Source of the DNA: DYEC01 sp034434695
Lineage (GTDB): Bacteria > Chloroflexota > Anaerolineae > Anaerolineales > Anaerolineaceae
DNA length: 16,252 nucleotides
NCBI GenBank assembly: GCA_034434695.1
Contig: DAOTYY010000057.1
Location: 1-16,252 of the forward strand
Direction: 5' to 3'
A program made the position numbers and the translations under genes. Of the stretch, positions 1 through 7,031 are shown piece after piece. Under the pieces are notes generated by a model that searched no databases, was not told the DNA's origin, and saw only the letters and a list, made by a program, of their open reading frames with translations. Position 1 is the first letter of the stretch, and each line of letters opens with the position of its first letter.

Positions 1-63
1 TACAAATCCTGGCAGGGCATGTGGGCTGCACTGCTCCTGGCTGGGTCCGGTGCTGCTTTCTAA
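1..63 (+). CDS. Possible 3' end of a membrane protein gene (partial)
   Basis: An open plus-strand frame enters from the left edge and stops at TAA (61-63). The 20 visible residues are rich in Trp, Ala, Leu and Gly and contain MWAALLLAGSGAAF, which looks like a last transmembrane helix. Such a tail would suit a permease, for example of the MFS type, but 20 residues cannot identify a family. The stop overlaps tail to tail with the minus-strand stop at 60-62, giving CTAA on the plus strand. It may be chance open frame. Its only support is the hydrophobic composition and the fact that the facing gene appears truncated exactly here. Confidence 0.25.
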   Translation, partial: YKSWQGMWAALLLAGSGAAF

Positions 64-587
64 GCTGTTATTGGGCAGGGGGACTTCCTGCCTTTTGCCT
101 TTTCCCGAAATTCACCCACCGCTGATGTTACAAACACGCGCAGACGGTCAATATCCGCTTTTGTCTTAATTAACGGCTCTTCGTAGCGGGGGATATTGAA
201 GTCACTGAAAAGCATAATATTTTCACCGTGTGGCCAGTCATCGCTCAGCGCAACCACTTGTGTCAGCTCGCCTGCCGGGGTATGATAGACTTTTTTCAAT
301 CTTGGGGGAGCTCCCGGTTTTTGCGGCGGCAGCCGATTTACCTCCGTACCGATAACGCCAGCGGAATGATCGGCTATGTATTCTTCGGTATAGCCCAGTG
401 GAGGCTGAAGCAGCAAGGTGTCATCCACGCCCAACTGTAACAGGTTTTCGGCACGCGTCACCTGATTGTGCCAGTCAAAAGGAATATGATCCTCGCCGCC
501 GCCCATTGACCACAACCGCAAATACAGCGGTATGTGATCCACCGGCTGTAAACGAATGGCGTTGAGCAAACGCTGGCGCGAATTCAT
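60..587 (-). CDS. Uroporphyrinogen decarboxylase (UroD/MtaA)-like protein, truncated to its N-terminal half
   Basis: The 175-residue product begins MNSRQRLLNAIRLQPVDHIP, the characteristic opening of the UroD/MtaA/CmuA superfamily (TIM-barrel decarboxylases and corrinoid-linked methyltransferases). Full members have about 330-380 residues, so only the first half is present. The last dozen residues (KGRKSPCPITA) no longer look like the family, which puts a breakpoint near residue 163-165. Continuing all three minus frames to base 1 shows no recognisable remainder. The C-terminal half, where methyltransferase members carry a Cys/His zinc site, is missing. ATG at 585-587 lies two bases after the isomerase stop, so translation is probably coupled; a GGAG lies rather far upstream. 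It is the last gene of the sugar operon and is probably a decayed or rearranged gene. The family call is fairly safe; an active product is unlikely. Confidence 0.7.
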   Translation of the reverse strand: MNSRQRLLNAIRLQPVDHIPLYLRLWSMGGGEDHIPFDWHNQVTRAENLLQLGVDDTLLLQPPLGYTEEYIADHSAGVIGTEVNRLPPQKPGAPPRLKKVYHTPAGELTQVVALSDDWPHGENIMLFSDFNIPRYEEPLIKTKADIDRLRVFVTSAVGEFREKAKGRKSPCPITA

Positions 588-589
588 CG

Positions 590-1912
590 CTACATAACCG
601 TCTCCGTGTCTGGAAAAATGCCGCGCATACCAGCCAGACGAGTGAACTCCATCAGTACCGGTGCAACATGGGCATACACAGTCATCCAGTGATGCCCTAA
701 ACCATATTGCTCGACATACGACCAGATACGCCGGAATGGGCTTTTCAACACGAATTTAAGCGGGTTACCCTCAAAGACCATCCCGGTCGGTACCGCTTCC
801 CCTTCAATGGCACACAGACGATAATTGCCCTTGCGCCCGACCAGATTGACAAACGTTACGGCTCCCGGGCGGGCAGCATAGCGGATACACACCCCGCTGT
901 TCGCCAGACGCACCGGCATCAGACTATACCCTTTTGCATCCGCCAGCGAGGGTGAACCGCAACCGCAATGGGAGGTTACCAGCGCATTCTCTTCATCGTA
1001 CACCGCCAACATCTCGCCAAAATGTACCGGCGCATCGCTCAACTGGCTCAGAATCAACATGTTGAGCGTCGCGTTGACATCGCCCTCACAGCCGGTCGGC
1101 AGACCTTCTTCGTTCAGCCAGGCAATCGGCAAACACATCGTCCCCTGACATTTGGGATAAGAGCCGATTGCCAGCGCATCCAGCCTTTGCATAGCGATTA
1201 TCTGCCGGCAAGCCAGATAGTTTTGCGCCGTCTGCAAGCCATGCTCGGTTGCTGAAAGCACCTGCGCCGCCCCTCGGCTAAACCGCTCCCAGACTGCAAT
1301 AGCTTGTTTTTCATCTACCGCCGCAGCCAGATCAAGCAGCTCATCCAGCCCATAATGGATCAAGCGCACACCAAACAAACGGAGGATTTCTACTTCATCT
1401 ACAGCGGTTGGAGTCATACCCTCAGTACGGCGACCGACCACGCCTAAACGCGCCCCGCGCAGGCGGCTGCGGATTCCACAAGCGCGGGCAAAATTCGCCA
1501 TCTCCGCTGCGACGGTTAAATCACCAATCTCCCCATATTTCAGGCAGTACGGCACACCCAAATCCGCCAGCACCGAACCAAGCTGTTGCGCGCCGACCAT
1601 CGAGCCGCTGCGAATGCCGGGAATCGCACGAATTGCCACCGGGGTTCCAATGCGCTGCTGCAATTCCAGCGTGTAATGATCAAACGACCAGCTCACAATG
1701 AGCGCGTGCAACATATCTACATGTTTTGTGCTGAAGAACTGTGTCACGCGCTCCAGTGAATCCAGATCTTTGACGGCTTCCGGCGCAGTAATTACTTCCA
1801 GCCCTTGATCGCTCAATTCATGGTTGATCTGCGCAAGCTGGATTTCCCAGTGTTCCCAGCTTTCCTCTGCTGGCTCATATACCGCATAACATCCAACACG
1901 GGGTCGCAACAT
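590..1912 (-). CDS. L-fucose/L-arabinose isomerase-fold protein
   Basis: This 440-residue protein has the layout of the FucI/AraA-like superfamily. An N-terminal Rossmann-like region (about 5-160) and a middle domain are followed by a C-terminal part with KCQG (254-257), GCEGDVNATL (274-283, with acidic E276 and D278) and a histidine in SHCGCG (H315). In known members, acidic residues and a histidine at equivalent places bind the Mn2+ used for aldose-ketose isomerisation; that equivalence is inferred here. The substrate cannot be read from sequence. I chose the ATG at 1910-1912 because AAAGGA (1920-1925) stands seven bases upstream; an upstream in-frame TTG (1937-1939) has no such site. The gene lies 39 bases after the cupin and two bases before the UroD-like gene. 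Many relatives are annotated only as isomerase-like, so another sugar-phosphate or non-isomerase role is possible. Confidence 0.8.
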   Translation of the reverse strand: MLRPRVGCYAVYEPAEESWEHWEIQLAQINHELSDQGLEVITAPEAVKDLDSLERVTQFFSTKHVDMLHALIVSWSFDHYTLELQQRIGTPVAIRAIPGIRSGSMVGAQQLGSVLADLGVPYCLKYGEIGDLTVAAEMANFARACGIRSRLRGARLGVVGRRTEGMTPTAVDEVEILRLFGVRLIHYGLDELLDLAAAVDEKQAIAVWERFSRGAAQVLSATEHGLQTAQNYLACRQIIAMQRLDALAIGSYPKCQGTMCLPIAWLNEEGLPTGCEGDVNATLNMLILSQLSDAPVHFGEMLAVYDEENALVTSHCGCGSPSLADAKGYSLMPVRLANSGVCIRYAARPGAVTFVNLVGRKGNYRLCAIEGEAVPTGMVFEGNPLKFVLKSPFRRIWSYVEQYGLGHHWMTVYAHVAPVLMEFTRLAGMRGIFPDTETVM

Positions 1913-1951
1913 GGCTTTATCCTTTCGATAAGTTACCAAAGAAATAAACCA

Positions 1952-2380
1952 CTATTTATTTGAACTCTTCTCCAACCACTTCGGAATGCACAAATGCAAT
2001 CGCGCTTTTTCCTCCTGCGTCAGTTGACGGAATTCAACATCGTTCACGTGCGTATCGCGCTTTTCCACAATGACCCACGCGGCATCGCGGCTGGAGAGAA
2101 GATTGTGCCAAACGCCCGCAGGAACGTTATATAGCACTCCGAGCTGCATATCCTCTGCCTGCATCTGTCCATCCTCCGTAAGGGTGAACAGCAACGCGCT
2201 ACCGCGCAACAGCACAAACACCTCATCGGTGTCATTGTGACGTTCAATTTCCCCCAGATGATGCAGGTCGAAAACTGGCTCCCAGTTAAGCAACGCTACC
2301 TGCCAGTCCTGAAAGAATACCAAAGGCTGATAGCCCTGTCCCTCCCAGCGGAAGACTTCCAGTCCAGCGCGCTCACCCAT
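1952..2380 (-). CDS. Cupin-domain protein
   Basis: A 142-residue single-domain cupin. Motif 1 is ERHNDTDEVFVLLRG (46-60), with H48 and E53 as likely metal ligands; the usual second His of the HxH pair is Asn. Motif 2 is PAGVWHNL (87-94), with H92. Small cupins of this type sit in sugar operons as mutarotases, epimerases, isomerases or ligand-binding proteins, and sequence alone does not separate these roles. Its start overlaps the aminotransferase stop in TAATG (2378-2382 region), with GGAG about eight bases upstream of the start, so it is very probably translated from the same mRNA by coupling. This ties it to the aminotransferase and oxidoreductase. The fold assignment is firm; the reaction is unknown. 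Confidence 0.8.
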   Translation of the reverse strand: MGERAGLEVFRWEGQGYQPLVFFQDWQVALLNWEPVFDLHHLGEIERHNDTDEVFVLLRGSALLFTLTEDGQMQAEDMQLGVLYNVPAGVWHNLLSSRDAAWVIVEKRDTHVNDVEFRQLTQEEKARLHLCIPKWLEKSSNK

Positions 2381-3606
2381 TAGAGCAACTCCTTTGCATG
2401 GCGCTGAATTTTGCGCACAGCTTCGACAATTTCAGCGGTGTCCTCTTCCGTCCCCAACAATGTGCGATGCACCAGCCAAACAGTGTTTTCCGCTGCATCG
2501 TCCGAGACTGGATAACTGGCTTTGGTGAAATCTGGAGAACTGGCAACATGTTCCGACAATAGCCGCCGGCGAAACTCGCCGTTCGTGAACACATCCAGAC
2601 GGTGTAGCGGCGGGTAACTTGCCTGAGTAGGGATACCTTCAGCGTTAAGCGCCTCGATGAACTTTTCACAGCTCAAACCGCTGAAGGAACGCGGATCGTA
2701 ATGGAAGATATAACAATATTGACCGTGACGGGTCACACGTTCGTCCAGTTTCTGCGGGCGGATACCCTCAATCTCTGCTAGTGCCTTATTGAGGTAAGCT
2801 GCGTTGCGGGTGCGGACAGCCGCCTGTTCATCCAGCCGGCTGAGCTGCTGCAATAACACCGCACCTTGCCATTCACTCAGGCGATAGTTGGAGCCATACA
2901 TGTAATGTGCATAGAACCAGCGTCCGGGCATACGCCCGCAATCATGCACTGAACGGAGACGCACCGCCAGGTCCTCGTTGTCGGTCACGATCATCCCACC
3001 CTCTCCGGCAGTCATCAGCTTGCTGGCTTGAAAGCTGAACGTCCCTGCCGCGCCAAAACCGCCGACTCGCTTACCCTTCCATTCGCTGCCGTGTGCGTGA
3101 GCACAATCCTCAATCAGGAACAGGTTATGAATGCGGCAAATTTCCTGCAAACGATCCAGATCGGCTGGATGTCCGGCAACATGCACAGCAATCACCGCCC
3201 GGGTGCGCGGGGTGATGGCAGCCTCAATCTGGTTGACATCTATGCAATATGTATCTGGATCAATATCCACAAAGACTGGCAAAGCCCCGGCAAATAATAC
3301 TGCGCTGGCAGTAGCAACAAACGTAAAATCAGGAACGATCACCTCGTCGCCCAGTCCAATGCCCAGCGCTGCCATCACAATCTCTAGCGCCGCAGTGCCA
3401 TTGGTACAGGCGATGCCATAACGGGTCTGCTGATAAGCGGCGAATTCTTGCTCAAATTGCAGTGTTTTGGTGCCCGGCGTTCGCCACCAGACGCCGCTAT
3501 GTAGAACCTCCATCAATGCCTGTTCTTCTTTCTGATCATATTGAGGCCAGACTGGAAAACTGGCTGTCTTTGCCGGTTTACCGCCCAGCAGAGCAAGTTT
3601 TTCCAT
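2380..3606 (-). CDS. DegT/DnrJ/EryC1/StrS family PLP-dependent sugar aminotransferase
   Basis: A 408-residue fold-type I aminotransferase. Visible marks are CTNGTAALE (67-75) at the PLP phosphate region, the DFTF segment (93-96), IEDCAHAHG (165-173) with the Asp that contacts the PLP pyridine nitrogen, and SFQASKLMTAGEGG (191-204), in which K196 is the Schiff-base lysine. The family transfers an amino group, usually from Glu or Gln, to a keto sugar or keto cyclitol. The oxidoreductase gene 29 bases upstream could supply such a keto compound. WWRTPGTKTLQFEQEFA near residue 40-56 resembles inosose and related sugar aminotransferases more than nucleotide-sugar ones, but this is a resemblance from memory. 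The ATG at 3604-3606 is preceded by AAAGGAAG. Length is normal and no key residue is missing. Confidence 0.88.
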   Translation of the reverse strand: MEKLALLGGKPAKTASFPVWPQYDQKEEQALMEVLHSGVWWRTPGTKTLQFEQEFAAYQQTRYGIACTNGTAALEIVMAALGIGLGDEVIVPDFTFVATASAVLFAGALPVFVDIDPDTYCIDVNQIEAAITPRTRAVIAVHVAGHPADLDRLQEICRIHNLFLIEDCAHAHGSEWKGKRVGGFGAAGTFSFQASKLMTAGEGGMIVTDNEDLAVRLRSVHDCGRMPGRWFYAHYMYGSNYRLSEWQGAVLLQQLSRLDEQAAVRTRNAAYLNKALAEIEGIRPQKLDERVTRHGQYCYIFHYDPRSFSGLSCEKFIEALNAEGIPTQASYPPLHRLDVFTNGEFRRRLLSEHVASSPDFTKASYPVSDDAAENTVWLVHRTLLGTEEDTAEIVEAVRKIQRHAKELL

Positions 3607-3635
3607 AGCAGTTTCTTCCTTTCTGTCCAGACAAA

Positions 3636-4781
3636 TTAATATTGGACTTTAATCCAGTTTTGTTCGCGGGCGCTGCGCAGAATGGCTTCGCACAATACCA
3701 GCTCGCGGCGGCCGTCTTCCAGCGTGGGAAAAATGGGCGGACGGCTGAAATCACCTTGTTCAAGATACGCGTAAAAATCTGCAAAATGACGCACAAAGGT
3801 ATCCGGATACCCTTCAGCGTGTCCACCAGGATAAGCCGCATAGCGGCGGGTATGCGGCTGCATCAGTGCCGGGTCTTTGAGCAAAATTTCGTTTGGTTTC
3901 TGACGATAGCCCATCCAAAGCTGATTGGGGTGTTCCTGATGCCAGAACAATGAGCCATCAGAACCATTGATCTCCCACCAGAAAGCGTTTTTGCGCCCTG
4001 CGTTGATTTGTGAAAGTGTGATGACCCCACGCGCGCCATTATTGAAACGTAACAAAATGCCGGCAAAATCTTCGGTATGGATTTCTACATCCTCTGTATC
4101 AGTAGCAGTAACTAGTTTGCTGGCAAAAGTCTCGACAGCACGACGGGGCTTCTTGCGGACCGGAATAAATGTTGCCAAATCAGCCATCACTTCAACGATT
4201 TCCAGTCCAGTCAGCCAGGTCAACATATCCATTACATGCGTGCCAATGTCCCCCACTACACGCAGTGCACCGCCCTCCTCTGGAACCAGCCGCCAGTTCC
4301 AGTCAGCGGGCAGAAATAGCCAGTCCTGACAATATTCAGCATGTAGAATGCGCGGTTCGCCGATTTGTCCGGATTGAATGCGCGCTCGCGCTTCCTGGTT
4401 CAAGGGATAAAAACGGAGGTTGTAATTCACCGCCCCCATCCGCTGGTTGCGAAGCGCCAGCCCCACCAGCTCCGCTCCTTCCTGACTGGTGTTTGCCAGC
4501 GGCTTTTCAATCAAGACATGCTTACCCGCTTCCAGCAGGGTTTTTGCCATACTGTAGTGCAGATAATTCGGAGTACAAAGGTGAACCACATCCACCTGGG
4601 GATCGTTTGCCAGCGCGTCCAGACTGGCATAGGCGGTAGGAATATTCATCTGCCGGGTAAAACGCCCGCTTTCCTCTGCATCCATCCCCAACATACCGAT
4701 GACGGGAATGTTCAACCGCCGTAGAGCCTCTGTATGGGTAACACCCATAAAACCACCGCCCACAATAGCTGCACGTAACAT
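3636..4781 (-). CDS. Gfo/Idh/MocA family NAD(P)-dependent oxidoreductase
   Basis: A 381-residue enzyme of the glucose-fructose/inositol dehydrogenase family. The N-terminal Rossmann domain has IVGGGFMG (6-13), and EKPLA (92-96) carries the conserved Lys93 that helps bind cofactor and substrate. The C-terminal domain contains GDIGTHVMD (177-185) with the likely catalytic His182. Members oxidise or reduce a hydroxyl or keto group on sugars or cyclitols with NAD(P). A longer open frame reaches 4967, but the proper start is the ATG at 4779-4781: the Rossmann motif follows at once and AAGGAGG (4788-4794) sits six bases upstream, whereas the extension would read through the promoter. It is the first gene of the operon, and its product is a plausible source of the keto substrate for the next gene's aminotransferase. 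Confidence 0.9.
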   Translation of the reverse strand: MLRAAIVGGGFMGVTHTEALRRLNIPVIGMLGMDAEESGRFTRQMNIPTAYASLDALANDPQVDVVHLCTPNYLHYSMAKTLLEAGKHVLIEKPLANTSQEGAELVGLALRNQRMGAVNYNLRFYPLNQEARARIQSGQIGEPRILHAEYCQDWLFLPADWNWRLVPEEGGALRVVGDIGTHVMDMLTWLTGLEIVEVMADLATFIPVRKKPRRAVETFASKLVTATDTEDVEIHTEDFAGILLRFNNGARGVITLSQINAGRKNAFWWEINGSDGSLFWHQEHPNQLWMGYRQKPNEILLKDPALMQPHTRRYAAYPGGHAEGYPDTFVRHFADFYAYLEQGDFSRPPIFPTLEDGRRELVLCEAILRSAREQNWIKVQY

Positions 4782-4787
4782 AGGGCA

Positions 4788-4794
4788 CCTCCTT
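4788..4794 (-). promoter_or_regulatory. Strong Shine-Dalgarno that fixes the oxidoreductase start
   Basis: On the minus strand this reads AAGGAGG, six bases before the ATG at 4779-4781. It is the best ribosome binding site in the window, and it rules out the longer upstream frame. Confidence 0.85.
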
Positions 4795-4825
4795 ATACCA
4801 TGGGTTTCCGAGCCCCAACACGTAG

Positions 4826-4842
4826 TTACTAATATTAAGTAA
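4826..4842. promoter_or_regulatory. Inverted repeat at the transcription start, candidate operator
   Basis: The plus strand reads TTACTAATATTAAGTAA, with 5-base arms TTACT and AGTAA around a 7-base AT-rich centre. It lies at about +2 to +18 from the predicted start, where a bound repressor would block RNA polymerase. An adjoining AGTAAGTAA repeats one half-site. No regulator gene is visible nearby, so the binding protein is unknown. Confidence 0.4.
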
Positions 4843-4850
4843 GTAATTAA

Positions 4851-4879
4851 ATTATACAGAGGATTTTTTTCGAAGTCAA
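4851..4879 (-). promoter_or_regulatory. Consensus-like sigma-70 promoter of the sugar operon
   Basis: On the minus strand, TTGACT (4874-4879) and TATAAT (4851-4856) are separated by exactly 17 bases. Transcription would begin near 4843-4845, leaving a leader of about 62 bases before the oxidoreductase ATG. A perfect -10 and a 5/6 -35 suggest a strong promoter that needs a repressor. Confidence 0.8.
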
Positions 4880-4934
4880 CAGGTGCGCATTCCAAAAACA
4901 AGCTCTTACCCCCTTCCTTACCCACTTCTGCCAG

Positions 4935-4943
4935 TGGTACACT
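4935..4943 (+). promoter_or_regulatory. Extended -10 promoter for the HtrA-like protease gene
   Basis: The -10 hexamer TACACT (4938-4943) is preceded directly by TGG (4935-4937), an extended -10. No good -35 is seen; TTCCTT at 4914-4919 is the nearest candidate. The start would fall near 4950, giving a short leader that contains the GGAG used by the gene. Confidence 0.4.
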
Positions 4944-4974
4944 AGAAACAAATTTTTTTGGAGCCACAAGTCAA

Positions 4975-6132
4975 ATGAAATGGAACCGCTTTCTTTCTGT
5001 GCTGTTGATTGTGGTGCTGGCAATGTGCGCCGGATTGACCGGTGCAGCAGCCGGCGGGCTGGCGGTCTACCGCGCCGTGCGCCACAACCTCACCCCTGTC
5101 GCAAAAACGGCAACGCTGCTCCCCGCGGCACCAACCGTAACTCCCTTCGTCCTGCCTTCCAATGCGATCTCGGTGGATACTGCCATCACCCAGGCAGTTG
5201 AACACGTTGGTCCGGCAGTGGTGACGGTGATCGCCCAACTGCCCGACCGCATCTCTGCGTTTGGCATTGTGCCCGGTGGAACATCCACCGGCAGCGGTGT
5301 GATCATCACACAGGATGGTTATCTGGTCACCAATCATCATGTCGTTGAAGATGGTGTTGAATTTTCGGTGGTGCTGGCAAATGGCGAAGAGTACCCCGCT
5401 GTGCTCAAAGGAAGCGATCAGTTTTCCGATCTGGCGGTGCTGAAAATGGATGCAAAACCGCCCGCAGTCGCTACATTTGGGAATTCTGATGCCCTGAAAC
5501 CCGGTGAAACAGTCATTGCCATTGGTTCACCGTTGGGAGACTTCCGTAACACGGTCACGGTGGGTGTCATCAGCGCCACCGGGCGGACGCTGGACACTGG
5601 TCAGGGGTATCTGATGCAGGATATGATCCAGACCGATGCCGCTATCAACCAAGGTAATTCGGGCGGCCCGCTGGTCAATCTGGCGGGTCAGGTAGTGGGC
5701 ATCAACACGCTCATCCTGCGCACCGGCAGCGGTGGCAACGTGGTAGAAGGACTGGGCTTTGCCATTCCGTCCAACACGGTTCAGGCAATTGCCGGACAAC
5801 TGATTGAGCGTGGTGTGGTCGCAAGACCCTATCTGGGTATCCGCTGGCAGGCAATTACCCCGCGTATTGCTCGTATGTACGATCTGCCGGTAGAATGGGG
5901 CGTATTCGTCACCCAAGTCCAACGGGGTAGTCCAGCAGAGCAGGCTGGCTTAAGAGCCGGTGATATCATTCAACGTATTAATGGCATCCTGCTGGATGAC
6001 CAGCATCCCTATATCAACACCCTCTTTAATCACGCACCAGGCGAAACCGTTACCCTGGATGTGGTGCGAGGCAACCAGACCCTTCAGCTTAAAGTACAAC
6101 TAGGGGAATGGATACCACGAATAGATGAATAA
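4975..6132 (+). CDS. HtrA/DegP-type serine protease with PDZ domain
   Basis: A 385-residue S1C-family protease. Residues about 6-32 form one hydrophobic helix, either a signal peptide or a signal anchor, so the enzyme works outside the cytoplasmic membrane. The trypsin-like domain carries the full triad: H122 in TNHHVV, D152 in SDLAVLK and S229 in GNSGGPL. A PDZ domain follows at about 285-380, with YLGI (287-290) as its likely peptide-binding loop. Such enzymes degrade or refold damaged envelope proteins. One PDZ and one anchor match the HtrA/DegS-like length of Gram-positive and Chloroflexota types. The ATG has GGAG (4960-4963) eleven bases before it. The last eight bases overlap the hydrolase gene, so the two are probably co-translated. 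Confidence 0.93.
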   Translation: MKWNRFLSVLLIVVLAMCAGLTGAAAGGLAVYRAVRHNLTPVAKTATLLPAAPTVTPFVLPSNAISVDTAITQAVEHVGPAVVTVIAQLPDRISAFGIVPGGTSTGSGVIITQDGYLVTNHHVVEDGVEFSVVLANGEEYPAVLKGSDQFSDLAVLKMDAKPPAVATFGNSDALKPGETVIAIGSPLGDFRNTVTVGVISATGRTLDTGQGYLMQDMIQTDAAINQGNSGGPLVNLAGQVVGINTLILRTGSGGNVVEGLGFAIPSNTVQAIAGQLIERGVVARPYLGIRWQAITPRIARMYDLPVEWGVFVTQVQRGSPAEQAGLRAGDIIQRINGILLDDQHPYINTLFNHAPGETVTLDVVRGNQTLQLKVQLGEWIPRIDE

Positions 6133-7006
6133 ATTATCCAATCGGGTGCGCTTTTCGTTGAGACGTTTTCTGGTGCTTTTTGCACTGGGGCTGACAGCGG
6201 CTTACGGTTGCATTGTCCTTGGGTTGAGTATTCTCTACACCATTGGATTGACCGATCCCGCCTGTCCGCCGCCGTTGCAGCCGCCGCAAGGTTTTCAGGA
6301 AATCACCATCGCTACTGCCGACGGGTTAACGCTGAGCGGCTGGTGGCACCCGCCGAAAAACGGCGCAGCAATACTGCTTCTTTCCGGATCGGGCGGCGGG
6401 CGGGCATCTATGTTACGCGAGACGCAATTCCTGTCTGCGTATGGGTACGGTGTGGCAACGACAGATTACCGCGCCTGTGCCGGGAAAACCCAAACCCTGG
6501 GCTATCGTGAAGTCAACGAGTTCAATGCCCTGCTTGACTTTGTTCTGCAACAGCCGGAAGTGAACTGGGTGGGTGCGCTGGGATTTTCGGTTGGCGGAAC
6601 AACGGTTATTCTCGGCTCAGCAGAACGCCCAGAAGTGCGCGCCATTGTTGCCAGCGGTAACTATGCCAATCTCTATGATGAAATGACTGCCGATGCAGCG
6701 TTGCTGCTCTCACCAAAGTGGCAGATCCAGCGATTGGTGGCACTGTTATTTGCCATTCGTACCGGAATCTCGCCGGCAAAGATCAGCCCACTGGATGCAC
6801 TGTCAAAACTCAACCCGCGTCCGGTCTTGCTGATTCATGGCGAGAAAGAAGTGCTGCGCACACGCGGCTATGAACAGCAAGCTGCTGCCGGCAACGGCGC
6901 CGAGCTATGGGTAGTACCCGGCGCCGGTCACGGGGAATACTCGCTTGTTGCCCCAGAAGAATATGAGCAAAAAGTTAGTAGATTTTTTGATGCCGCAAGA
7001 GAGTGA
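6125..7006 (+). CDS. Membrane-anchored alpha/beta hydrolase
   Basis: A 293-residue protein with an N-terminal hydrophobic helix (about 15-40) and then an alpha/beta-hydrolase fold. The nucleophile elbow is GFSVGG (153-158) with S155. An oxyanion-region motif LSGSGGG lies at 86-92, and the catalytic histidine is H269 in GAGHGEYS. At the usual acid position the sequence reads HGEKEVL (238-244), so Glu242 may replace the common Asp. This resembles the serine hydrolases of the dienelactone hydrolase/BAAT-like group, acting on esters or peptides at the outer membrane face; the substrate is unknown. Its ATG lies inside the end of the protease gene, an eight-base overlap, which suggests a shared envelope-maintenance function. 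The gene stop lies 25 bases from the convergent ychF stop. Confidence 0.85.
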   Translation: MNKLSNRVRFSLRRFLVLFALGLTAAYGCIVLGLSILYTIGLTDPACPPPLQPPQGFQEITIATADGLTLSGWWHPPKNGAAILLLSGSGGGRASMLRETQFLSAYGYGVATTDYRACAGKTQTLGYREVNEFNALLDFVLQQPEVNWVGALGFSVGGTTVILGSAERPEVRAIVASGNYANLYDEMTADAALLLSPKWQIQRLVALLFAIRTGISPAKISPLDALSKLNPRPVLLIHGEKEVLRTRGYEQQAAAGNGAELWVVPGAGHGEYSLVAPEEYEQKVSRFFDAARE

Positions 7007-7031
7007 AAAATGTTAATAAAGTCCAAAACGC

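Noticed and set aside
1..59. Continuation of the UroD-like protein by frameshift
   Set aside because: All three minus frames were read; none shows residues typical of the family.
4782..4967. N-terminal extension of the oxidoreductase frame up to 4967
   Set aside because: It would read through the promoter and operator; the AAGGAGG at 4788-4794 and the Rossmann motif place the start at 4781.
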